A model generated the notes under the pieces. That model was not told the DNA's origin. It ran no database searches and worked only from the letters and a program-made list of their open reading frames with translations. Shown here in pieces: positions 10,893 through 19,843 of a stretch of DNA of 19,843 bases. Position 1 is the stretch's first letter; each line of letters starts with the position of its first letter. Made by a program: the position numbers and the translations under genes. Source of the DNA: Fomitopsis serialis (taxonomy: Eukaryota > Basidiomycota > Agaricomycetes > Polyporales > Fomitopsidaceae); assembly GCF_022376445.1 (NCBI RefSeq), contig NW_025955578.1, forward strand, positions 1-19,843, given 5' to 3'.

Positions 10893-11213
10893 CTCGAGGG
10901 GGGACACACGGGAAGCTGGGATTCCGTAACTTCGCGAACCCTGTGCGCCCTTTTCTACTCGGCCAGACTCGTGGCTCTCCTCATGTCCACTCGTCCAAAC
11001 ACTGGTCCGGTCCTATGCCCCCGCGTCCTCGTCATCTATCGCAACTTTAGACCGCCCAGTCAGATTGCAGGCCACAGCCCAGCCCGTTGGCCCCATCGAT
11101 TGTTCGGTCGGAATCTCCATATGTAGCTGCTGAATGAAACGCCATCCCGGCACTCTGGCATCAGCTTCCAACACGGAAGATAAGACCTCCTGTGCCTTCA
11201 ATACACTCCGGAC

Positions 11214-11227
11214 TTACGATATCGTAA
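11214..11227. promoter_or_regulatory. Perfect 14-bp palindrome TTACGATATCGTAA
   Basis: The two 7-bp arms are exact reverse complements with no spacer. The core holds GATA on each strand, overlapping. It lies 234 bp upstream of the agmatinase ATG and 322 bp upstream of the MATE ATG. The symmetry fits a dimeric transcription-factor site. Fungal GATA factors control nitrogen-catabolic genes, which would suit an agmatinase, but the factor is not identified. Confidence 0.4.
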
Positions 11228-11373
11228 ACTTTCTGTTTGCCTCTTTGTTTTCCCCAATCTCTGCACTGTAGCGCCCTGGCTGCGTTCTGCTCCCGGTCAT
11301 GGGGCAGAACATGCGCTATCGCGAGCGTTCTTCGTGACTGGGGCCACGCCTCGTCCTCTGCCGTACTCGATCC

Positions 11374-11382
11374 ATTTAAAAG
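11374..11382 (+). promoter_or_regulatory. TATA-like box ATTTAAAAG for the agmatinase gene
   Basis: This AT-rich nonamer stands out in GC-rich surroundings, 66 bp upstream of the chosen ATG (11448). It is placed to position transcription inside the short CT-rich leader. It also argues against the in-frame upstream ATG at 11334, which lies before the box. Confidence 0.45.
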
Positions 11383-11447
11383 CTGTGTCCTTCTCCAATT
11401 TCCGACGCAACTCTTCGTCGCCCACTCACCTCGACTCAGAGCACGTC

Positions 11448-13008
11448 ATGCAGACCTTCACCCGTCTCTTCGCACTTGTCTCTCTGGCCGCTTGCGTCAT
11501 TGCGCATGAAGGTCATGATCATGACACCCAGATGCCCCTTGACTATGTCCGCTTCCCCTACCAGGCCGCCTACCCCGGGGATAACGAAGGTCAGTGGCTG
11601 CTCCCGATATATCGTTCACGCCACGCTGACCTCCTGACCACACAGTAACCGCCGACTCTATCTTCTCTGGTATTACCACGTTCGCCAGGCTTCCCTGGGT
11701 TCAGTGCCTGGGCAAGGAAAAGGATGTTCCGTTTGACGTCGCATTCCTCGGGGCGCCTTTCGTACGTACCACGTTCCCGCTGACATACGCCTTCGCCAAC
11801 TCTCAACTCTATAGGACACCGGTACATCTTATCGTCCCGGGGCCCGTTTTGGGCCAGCAGGTATCCGTGCCGGTTCGCGTCGCCTCACGCTGTACGGCGG
11901 GTACAACGTCCCCTTGGCAGTCAACCCGTTCCGGTCTGGCCTGAAGATCGTCGACTGTGGTGATATCCCCGTCACGCCGTACGACAACAAGTACGCCATC
12001 AAGCAGATTGAAGACGGCCACAAGGCGCTCTTGCACCGTCCGGCCTACTCTCCGCTTGGAAATGATTCGCTCACCGGTGAACCGCTGCAACCACTCTCTC
12101 TTGATGGCAAGACCCACCCCCGCGTCATCACTCTGGGCGGTGATCACACGATCGTCCTCCCCCTCCTGCGTTCTATCTACAGTGTCTACGGCGCCATCTC
12201 AGTTATCCACTTCGACAGCCACCTCGACACATGGAAGCCTCAAGTTTTCGGCGGTGCGCCCTCCGACCAGGCGGCGATAAACCATGGCACGTACTTCTAC
12301 TGGGCGAGCCAGGAGGGCCTGATCAAGAACGGCTCATCAATTGCAAGTATCCTGTTTCCTAATCTCGTTTATACCTTTCTTCGCCGTAAATAGCTCGATC
12401 CTAGTTGAGCTTTCCTTTACAGCACGGCGCCATTCGCACCACCCTCTCCGGTCCTGCGGACTATGACAATGACGATGACGCGGGTTTCCAGCGCATCGAA
12501 GCGCGCGAAATCGATACCTTAGGTGTGTAGCACGTTCTTCACTTTTCCGCGATAGCTTGGCGTGCTAACATCTGTGCATCTAGGTACTGCTGGTATCGTG
12601 AAAAAGATCCGCGAGACCGTGGGCGACCTGCCAGTCTATCTCTCCATTGATGTATGTGTCCGTCCTTAGTCTCGGAAGTCAACGGCAATCGCTGACCGCC
12701 GGTCTAGATTGACTCCATTGACCCTGCCTTCGCGCCTGCGACGGGTACACCTGAGACCGGCGGGTGGTCGACACGCGAGTTGCGCGAGATCCTGAGGGGT
12801 CTAGACGGCTTGCACATCGTGTCTGCTGACATCGTCGAAGTCGCCCCGGCGTATGACACGAACGCTGAGCTTACGACCATGGCGGCTGCCGACGTAAGCG
12901 ATCTGCGCTTACTTCCTCTGGCACGTCTGATGAATACTCGATAACTAGGTTCTGTATGAGGTTCTGAGCGTCATGGCAAAGACGCCCCTAGGTAAGGTCT
13001 CGGCTTGA
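11448..13008 (+). CDS. Secreted agmatinase-like ureohydrolase
   Basis: Arginase/agmatinase-family hydrolase. Agmatinase splits agmatine to putrescine and urea; the exact substrate here is inferred from similarity. Seven exons: 11448-11589, 11646-11761, 11815-12342, 12423-12522, 12584-12651, 12708-12893, 12949-13008; 399 residues. The start gives a clear signal peptide ([19 protein letters not shown]) followed by a His-rich segment HEGHDHD, so the enzyme should enter the secretory pathway. All six binuclear manganese ligands are present: His197 in GGDHT, Asp220/His222/Asp224 in DSHLD, and Asp318/Asp320 in SIDIDSIDP. The FAPATGTPE segment follows, and length is normal for fungal members. Intron 3 (12343-12422) needs a GC donor (GCAAGT) to join NGSSI to HGAIRTTL; a GT alternative at 12366 would add eight unconserved residues. 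Intron 5 falls inside the metal motif, between Asp318 and Ile319. It shares a divergent promoter with a MATE transporter gene. Confidence 0.9.
12343..12422 (+). other. Probable GC-AG intron in the agmatinase gene
   Basis: The 80-nt intron begins GCAAGT and ends TTTACAG. Phase 0 is required on both sides to join Ser-Ser-Ile to His-Gly-Ala-Ile-Arg, a conserved stretch in the family. The GT at 12347 gives phase 1 and breaks the frame. The GT at 12366 keeps frame but adds ASILFPNL. Confidence 0.72.
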
Positions 13009-14265
13009 ACGCGCCGGGACATGACATTTCTTTGCATGTTGTTCTCGCGCTACACATATGACGGAAGATTCCTGTCTTCCCCCCCCTTGCCGTACCGTTC
13101 GTCCGAAAGATGTTCCATTCATTCCAAATGTGATGATGATCTTCATGCTCGTGAATCCCGTGGATATGGGACGAGTCTAGTAGACCTTCCTTAGTGCACG
13201 AAATAGTATAAAGATGGCATCCACTCACCAACTTCGGCCGAAGAGATCTGATGGCGAACGCTCATCTCCGAGTTGGCCATGCGTGCTCCTCGTGTTGGCA
13301 CGTACAGACTGCATTACGGCAACCAGCGACAAACCAGCGACTAGTGACACCGCTGTGGCGAACAGTGGCGCACTTGAGCCACGTCCTTACCGGCATCTCA
13401 GTGATACCAACGAGCGGGCAGTACAACGTAGTGATGTTATTGGGATGATGTGATCGCAATTTTGTGGGTACGGGAATACTCCGCCTCATCTTGAACTTTG
13501 TTCTTACTCGGCTGCCTTTTTGGTCGAGCAGTGCAGAGAAGCGCCCAAGCCACATTAAGGGACGTTCACCTTTCCGGAGTCCACCATCGTCGCCAAGCAG
13601 AGCTCAGAGGGTACGTGTATTGCGAATCTATTCTGATGATAGTGCGTGCTCTCACGTTCTTTGCCTCGAGGTCGGTATCATGAACCGAGAGAGTTGACAT
13701 TGATCAGCCTGTCCGTTACGGCTCGCATGCGAACGCGCCTCTTCCCACTTCCAGGGCTCAAGACGGTATTTCCTGAACTACTCCCCTGTAGCGCACCACG
13801 GGACGAGGGGATGCTATTCCTCAATAGGACGAATTACGAAAGCCGTTCATGGGCAATGGCGGATTTGACCATAAACGTTCTCACCCCGCTATCATGAAGC
13901 TTCTCATCCATAACGAAGAAAGCCTCGAGGCTGCGGACGTTCATATACTTCCGCTTCCCCAAAATGAAATCGTGCTCCACACTCCCAGCTGAGTTTCATT
14001 TCCCCAGAACCTTCTGACGTCTCTCATCTAATATTCAGCCCTCCGACTCGGAGCTGCTGGTACGTTTACTCAACTTCTAGTGCCGACATAATGTGCAATC
14101 CTGTCGTCGTCAAAAATATCACTTTTGCGCTCTGATTATCGGTCTTTGCAGCCACGACAAAACCCCTCTGCATAGGCGGCGGCCGCAAGTCGGTCAAGCC
14201 AGTTATAGTCCATCGATGGACGGAAGCATACTGTACAGTTGATCATACTCGAGATGCGTCATGAT

Positions 14266-14336
14266 AGCCTGAGCAAAATGTTACTCATACGATGAACCTC
14301 GTGCGTATGTTCTGAGTAACATCCTTACGACAGGCT
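14266..14336. repeat. Imperfect long inverted repeat (stem-loop potential)
   Basis: The arms pair in three blocks: AGCCTG (14266-14271) with CAGGCT (14331-14336), ATGTTACTC (14278-14286) with GAGTAACAT (14314-14322), and ATACG (14287-14291) with CGTAT (14304-14308). Short unpaired bulges separate the blocks and a 12-nt loop closes the hairpin. In total 20 base pairs lie in 71 nt. No terminator-type U run or known RNA family is evident. Confidence 0.6.
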
Positions 14337-15534
14337 TAGCAGTAGGGGCATTGCTTAGTCCGTGAAATCGTCAACTGACCTATATGCGAAACAGGGACAT
14401 GCTCGTCGCAGCCATTCACTCCGCTTCCTCATCTCCGACAAGGAATATGGACCCGCGCAATAGTGTGCCATTGAATCGACATGCCGTCACTGCGTCCTCA
14501 TGTTTCGCGCAATCGCTCATCAAAGCCCGCGAACGCGACGATGCCGTACAAGTGTCTTCTCCGCCTCGCGGCATGACTAGACTTACTGGTCAGTACGTTT
14601 GTCACATGCAGGCGCGATATTTATCAGAGTATATCTGCTACGGCGGATGGACTGTGTGTCATACCTACTGACTTTCAAGTGTCAGAGATACCTTACGGAA
14701 CCGGCAGCATACCCTCGCAGCATTCGTATGGGTGTACATCTGGATCGCTCACCCTCTCCGAGTCTTCCCTCCTGTGTTACGCAAGGCAAGCCACGAAAAT
14801 TCCGGGCTACAGGCCGAGATACTGGTGCGAACAGCGTAAAGCACCGTGAGCGAGTCTCAGCACAGCAGCAACGACGAGCGCCGTATTCAGGAGGCCAGAA
14901 CACACAAACAGCTCACTCAAGATAGGGCCACTCAACCAAGCCACGTCGTTTCTGCTCACCGAAGACGGTGTTACATTCTGCACCAATATCAAGTTCTTCA
15001 GGATACTGTTTCTATCGGACAATCAATTGTCTCCATGTTCGCTACTAACCCCCGCTCAACGGCCGCACGTCCTTCTTCGAACAGGCAATCTCAAGGGGAC
15101 CCTTTTCCTTCTCATCGGATGAATTGTCCACGATCCGCCTCAGAGAGAAAGCTTATAGTTCAGTCGATTACAAATGTTTATGATACGACCGCCCGCAGAA
15201 AAACTTCGAGTGCGTGTGCGTTCGAGCAGTTTTGGTGAGTACGCTTGCCCCCGATATAGTCTTCTAAACGCTGACTGGATTTGGGGAGCTCAATAGACGT
15301 GTAATGCACTTCTGCATCACACTCCCGCGCGCATCGGAACCTCATTGGGCTAGCGGCGCTGCCTTAAGCAGCGTGGGACGACGTTGGGATGCATCAAGTG
15401 AGTACGGCAAGGTTCCGAAGATAACGCGAGGTAGTTGATTTTAGCTACATGGCTTGACGAAACGTCAAGTTGAACAGGATGCCTAACAGCATAATCCCTT
15501 CCGACTCGATGAGTCTAGCGTAGTACGGCGGTAT

Positions 15535-15560
15535 GTTGATCAATCTGAGCGTTGATCAAT
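15535..15560. repeat. Direct repeat of GTTGATCAAT, each with palindromic core TTGATCAA
   Basis: Two exact 10-bp copies lie 16 bp apart (15535-15544 and 15551-15560), separated by CTGAGC. Each contains the self-complementary octamer TTGATCAA. Paired palindromic sites at this spacing resemble a dimer-binding arrangement, but no gene starts nearby. Confidence 0.5.
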
Positions 15561-17118
15561 AGCATGAGCTCCTAGGCAGGCAAGCAAATTTGGGACTCTC
15601 TGTGCTGTCGGCCCTTCTGATTCGTACTAATAACGGATTGTCGGCACTCCGCCTACCGTCGTGGTCTCTCGGCTCGCCTTCCGTCGCAGATCGGCCTCGG
15701 AACCGAGGTCATTTAAGCACAAGGAACAACTCCTTCATCTCGGCTAGAGGCGGTGCCGAACTTCGAGCTCTGCTGCTCTGGCAACTCCGTGCTTCAAGTC
15801 TTGCAGAATAACACGATTTTACCCTGCCATGTGCCGCGCTGCTCACCTCAGAGACCATGACCGCAAATGACGGAGCGAAGCACGCGCTCTTACTGGTTAG
15901 TAACAAGCACTACATATTTTGCATATCCAGCTCACGACTTCATTGAGCTAGTAGGGAGTTACTCGACCACCGTTGTAGGATTTAATCCAACGCTGTGAAC
16001 GCTCCCGAGGTAAGCAGAGGCTTCGCCGTGCAGACGGTGCAGTATTACCAAGCCTTGAAGACTTACATGTGTTGCTCTAAGGCTCCTCATTGGCTTTCTA
16101 TCTCGTGACGATTCAAACGAGTCACCGCTGAATCGGCCGAGGAACTGCGCAGGCATCCTCAGCGACCGTTTCCGAGTTAGTTCGGAGTCAAAGCTTACTT
16201 GATCCCTGACTGCGTTTACGCCGGTGGATGCAGGGTATTCGACAGTCGCCGTCAGAGAATTGCATGGAAGCAGACGCAGGACTCTCAAGAAATTGCCGCA
16301 TGCAGGTGTGTATGCCTTTCCAACGACGGCGAGTGGCCTTAGTTCTACTAGCCTGGGGTGTTTATCCTGCAAAGTAACAAACTCCTAGTATGGAAACACT
16401 GGAGTTGCTTCACGGACGCCAATTGCGCTCGCCTTCGATTTGGGGTTGTGGGTCGTCGGACATAAACTATGATATGTTCCCCATGGGCCACTAACTTGCG
16501 TACAATGCGTATTCTGGTCTCATAACCTATTGTAGTTCATTCGCACTGGGCGATGAATGTAAGAAGACGGTGGCCGCACAAACTGCCAAGACCGCATTGG
16601 TCGAAGCTCTTCATATATCTCGCTTCTCCCAGATCGAACGTTTGCACCCGTCGCTCTGCAGACACGCGAGGTTATCAGGACATACGCACTATCCCCCGTT
16701 TGTCTGCGGCCGCGGGGGATAATTCACACGGAGACAGGACTTCCTCTGCGGGTCAGTCACATCCTCTCTATTGCGAAGTCTTCTTCGCAGGCTTTCAGGC
16801 TCTCGACGCGGGAGAAAGCGAGTCGCCTCGTGGCGGCGTTTACAGAGCACGGAATGAATTGCGCCGGGTTCCGAAAGGGATGTTCTTCCAGAACGAGAGC
16901 ACGTTCCTGTGTGCGTTGCTGACGTTCCACGTTTGCAGTGACTACTGTCGAAGATGCACTGTGCCTCCCAATCGTGATACAATCCATAGATTATCTATAC
17001 GCCGTGTACAGTGAGAATACAGTACGTTGCTGCAATGTAATGTACAGCTGCCAGAATCTAAGAATCTACCTTGCCACATGCATTGCGACGTAAAAGCGCA
17101 ACACGCACGCCGCTCACT

Positions 17119-19843
17119 CTACGAGAGATCGAACCCTGCATTCGAGTTGATAGCCTGCAGGAGCTTTTCCCTGAGCACCTTCTCGTTCTGATACCGCGGG
17201 AGCTACAATCCCACAGCGTCAATGTCAGCCACCGCGACGACCCGGTGAGCAGCCGGGAAACGCTCACCTTCAGGAGATTGACGCACGTACTTGCCGTTGG
17301 GAGGCGGTTTTCGTCCGAGCCGGCGTCTCGGATGGCGAAGTTGGGCACGAGCTCTTTGAAGCCTCTGCGAACATTCGCGAGCACGTGAGCGGCCTAAAAC
17401 AGTAGAAGAACAAGCATATACGTACAGCAAAGGCGGACGACTGCAGCTCGTGGCGAACCGGAGGAGCTTCCGGCGCTGCTCCTGGTCGAACGAGTTGACA
17501 ATCCTCCAAAACAGCTGAATGGTTGACTCGTGGTCGTCGTACAGCCCACCGTAGTTCGTGTTCTGCCGGAGGTCGTCCAGGTCGATCGGAGAGTTCACGC
17601 CTCCTAGGAGAATCTGGAGCTCCTGCTGGTTGAACATCCTGCACAATACGTCAGCGGGACACGTTCCGGGTGGGAAACGGGCACGTACCGAAGCCACCGT
17701 GGTTTGATCATCTCCGACAAACCCTCAAAGAACGCCTCGCTCTGCTTCTTGATCTGCTTCGTGAGGCGATAGTGGCTGACGAGATAGATGTACTGCAGCC
17801 TGTTCTCGCGCGTGATGGCGATGTTACTCCCGTCCGGGATGAGATCGACCGTGCGCGCGACACCAAACTCTTCCTCCGCGACGGTGAAGTTCAGCGAGAG
17901 ATCCTCAGGGTCGCCTGTGTAGTGTTTGAGGAAGATGAGCCCTTGGTAGAGGTCCGGGTCGAGCGAGGCGAGGTCGTCTAGAAAGGACTGCTTGCCGAGC
18001 CACTGGAGAATGATCCGTTGGTTTCAAAACGTGTCGAAACTGAGACTAGTGCATACCTTTGCGAGGAAGAACCCTGCAAACGCCACGTCGACGAGGATGC
18101 CATCGTACAACGCTTTCCCCAGTATTCGCCCAATGAAGCGATACCAATTGAGACTATGCGCTGAATACGAACCAGTCAGCGTCCTCGTGCAGTTCCGGCC
18201 AAGACAGCCCAGGCACTCACCCTCCGTCGCATACGAATGCGGGTTCGGATACAGCTCGTTCTTCTTATTCGCCAACCACAGCCCGCGATCCGAATCGAAC
18301 ACCTCCTTACACAGGCTGGTCAAGAACTCCTTGAACACCCCGCCGCCGTCGATGCCTGCCTCCTCGTTCCCGAACTGGTCCACGAACGTGATCGCGACGG
18401 GCGCGTGCAGGTCCGCGTCGCCGAGGCGGTCGAAGCCGTCCTGCGCGACGCTCCCGCGGCGGACGGTCACGCGCGTCTTCGGGTAGAGCGTCTGCCGGAA
18501 GAGCGCGCCTGAACTCGAGAGCAGCCCGCGGGCGACGAGGTCGGAGGCGACGAACTGGCGGAAGATGGACACGCGCACTTCGAACGGGATCGCGAAGGGG
18601 ATGTTGTTGAGCACCCCGAGGCGCGGGCTCATGTAGGCGACCTGCCGCTTCGTGAGCGTGCGTGCGTTGGAGGGCTGTTCTAGGTTCTGCTCTTCGAGGC
18701 TGTGGGGAGTGGGTGAGTGCTTGGGATCGAAGTTGGGTCAGTAAGACGTACACGGCGGCTTGTATGAATGGTACCATGTCGACTTGCGAAGTGACGAGCC
18801 AGTGGTCGGGCGGCGTGAACGGACGTCGGGAGCTACATCACGAACACGTCGGTCAGCACACCAGCGCACAGGCACAAAAAGTCGTAGATCACGCACTCCC
18901 TCGCGTGTATCGCCTGCAGACACCTCGTCAGCTTATCCCTGACGCCCTCCCACTTCAACGAGACCACCCCCGGCACGCCCTCCGCCCCCGCCCCCGCGCG
19001 GAGGTCGTCCCGCCAATAAAGCGTAAACGCGACGTTGAGCAATTGGCGGGAGAACGACGTGAGCTCGTCGAGCGTGAGCGGGTTGCGGTGCGTCGCGGGC
19101 CCGGCCCGGCCGAAGAACTCGTCGTCGCCCATCGTGAGGAGGGCCTGGATGTAGAGGTCGACGAGGAAGAGCAGAGGGGGCCAGGCGGCGGCGTACTCGG
19201 GATCTGTGTGGGTCGTCAGCGGTGCCGGGAAATGAGACGGAGAGAAGGAAGGGGCGAACGCACCGGTTAGCGAGGTGAGCGTGTCCTCGCGCCCGAGGGG
19301 CGAGCTCCGGACGTACAACCTGTAGATCTCGCGCACGAGCCCGCCGCCGTTGAACGCGACGACCGTGCCGAGCACCTTGTCCCTCCTCGTCGGCCACACC
19401 GTCGTCAGCGCGAAACAGAACGCGATCAGGCTCTGCCTCGAGGGGTGGTTCTGCGCCGCGCCGAGCAAACTGTTGAGGTGCGCGCTGCTCGGGAGTGTTT
19501 GGAGCCGGGTACGCGTGCGCTTGTCCAGCTCGGGCAGGCGCGGCGGGGGCTCGAACGACGCCACGACGGTCACCTGCGGAGCGCGCTCGTCGTCCTCGTC
19601 GTCCTCGTCGACGTCCATGACATCACCGTCTGCCCAGGTGCGCGTGGCGTCGCGGGTGTTGCGCTCGGGCGGCTCGAGCGCGTGCGTGGGGAGCGCGTTC
19701 ATGAGCGCGGCGAGGAGCTCGAGGTAGGCCTCGAGCGCCTTCGCGGGGAGTTTGCTGTAGCGCGGCGGGGTGAGCACAACGAGGTTGGCGACGAGGTGGA
19801 CTTTAGGCTCGGGCTCGACGAGGGCCGGGTCGGCCAAGATGGA
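17119..19843 (-). CDS. HUL5: HECT-type E3 ubiquitin ligase, UBE3C/Hul5-like, C-terminal part (partial at right edge)
   Basis: Transfers ubiquitin through a Cys thioester; Hul5/UBE3C acts with the proteasome in chain extension and quality control (family knowledge). Exons (minus): 19843-18897 (5' partial), 18832-18752, 18699-18221, 18160-18057, 18002-17689, 17638-17426, 17364-17268, 17202-17119; 772 residues visible. The N-terminal visible part has an acidic run (DVDEDDEDDE). The HECT domain fills roughly the last 370 residues: FVDQFGNEEAGIDGGGVFKEF, NWYRFIGRILGKALYDGILV, FAGFFLAK, LNFTV, QEL(Q)ILLGG, TNYGG, FATSCSRPPLLGFKEL and LPTASTCVNLLKLPRY. The catalytic Cys is visible residue 740 (17285-17283), 32 residues before the end. 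This matches UBE3C spacing, and the C-terminus GFDLS matches UBE3C GFELS. An intron lies four codons after the catalytic Cys. The UBE3C/Hul5 assignment is firmer than an assignment to Rsp5, Tom1 or Hul4. Confidence 0.92.

Larger units (their letters stand above)
10893..11447. promoter_or_regulatory. Divergent promoter region, MATE and agmatinase genes
   Basis: A 555-bp region between the ATG of the upstream MATE copy (minus) and the ATG of the agmatinase gene (plus), so control elements could be shared. It contains a perfect palindrome (11214-11227) and a TATA-like box for the agmatinase gene (11374-11382). The stretch next to the agmatinase ATG is CT-rich with CACTCACC-type leader sequence. 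No supportable gene lies inside. Confidence 0.6.
13009..17118. other. Gene-free 4.1 kb between agmatinase and HECT genes
   Basis: No coding region could be supported. Open frames up to 153 codons exist (16553-17014 plus; 15959-16372 minus), but they overlap other frames, lack motifs and match chance expectation for this length of DNA. Base composition is near even, lower in GC than the adjacent genes. An 8-base C run sits at ~13079-13086. I saw no transposon protein motif, long terminal repeat, tRNA or tandem array. Two small structured elements inside are listed separately. The stretch may hold an unannotated noncoding transcript or very decayed mobile DNA; the sequence alone does not decide. 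Confidence 0.5.

Noticed and set aside
10893..10907. N-terminal extension of the upstream MATE gene to 10907
   Set aside because: The codon at 10907 is GTG, not ATG. The ATG at 10892 matches the N-terminal style of the paralogue (MSS...DET.PLL).
11334..11447. Earlier in-frame ATG for the agmatinase gene
   Set aside because: It would bury the signal peptide 38 residues inside the protein, and it lies upstream of the TATA-like box.
15959..16372. Minus-strand open frame of 137 codons
   Set aside because: No recognisable domain, no splice-linked extension and no codon bias like the real genes in the window.
16553..17014. Plus-strand open frame of 153 codons near the HECT gene
   Set aside because: Minus-strand frames overlap it with equal quality. 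About one frame this long is expected by chance in 20 kb read in six frames, and no motif is visible.
18833..18896. HECT reading frame continuing through VIYDFLCLCAGVLTDVFVM to a stop
   Set aside because: A GTGCGT...TAG intron here restores ARDSRRPFTPPDHW, the conserved UBE3C/Hul5 sequence. The read-through is intron.
1..19843. CRISPR array, prokaryotic defence island or phage-like system
   Set aside because: The DNA is fungal with spliced genes. No regularly spaced repeats or phage and defence protein motifs were found.

Overview
The window looks like nuclear DNA from a filamentous basidiomycete, most likely an agaricomycete. The genes are split by many very short introns (mostly 47-84 nt, GTRNGT donors, YAG acceptors). 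They encode fungal protein families, and the flanks are moderately GC-rich. There are no bacterial operons, ribosome-binding sites, CRISPR arrays or tRNAs that I could support. All gene models below were built by hand, joining exons so that the reading frame and family motifs continue across each junction.

Layout, left to right. (1) Positions 1-1098, minus strand: the N-terminal ~200 residues of a Gfo/Idh/MocA-type NAD(P)-dependent oxidoreductase in nine small exons, running off the left edge. (2) 1661-3308, plus strand: a Ser/Thr-rich single-pass membrane protein, divergent from (1) across a 0.56 kb promoter region. (3) 3309-5713: 2.4 kb with no gene I can support. (4) 5714-7844 and 8717-10892, both minus strand: two tandem MATE-family transporters with 11 exons each. 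Nine internal exons have identical lengths in the two copies, so this is a local gene duplication in which both copies stay open. (5) 10893-11447: a divergent promoter region with a perfect 14-bp palindrome. (6) 11448-13008, plus strand: a secreted agmatinase/ureohydrolase with a complete set of manganese ligands. (7) 13009-17118: 4.1 kb without a supportable gene, holding one long imperfect inverted repeat and a pair of palindromic octamers. (8) 17119-19843, minus strand: the C-terminal 772 residues of a HECT E3 ubiquitin ligase of the UBE3C/Hul5 type, running off the right edge.

The most coherent functional hint is the agmatinase sharing a divergent promoter with one of two tandem MATE antiporters. 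An extracellular enzyme making putrescine and urea from agmatine, beside membrane exporters of the kind that move organic cations, could form a small polyamine or guanidine-compound handling unit. This is inference from neighbourhood and family only. The other genes look like ordinary unlinked fungal genes.

I did not find a convincing previously undescribed system. The unusual points are gene-structure features: two GC-AG introns (one replacing a GT-AG intron in its paralogue), a NAGNAG acceptor, stopless 3n introns at the same place in both transporters, several exons under 20 nt, and a substitution at a near-invariant MATE position in the downstream copy.
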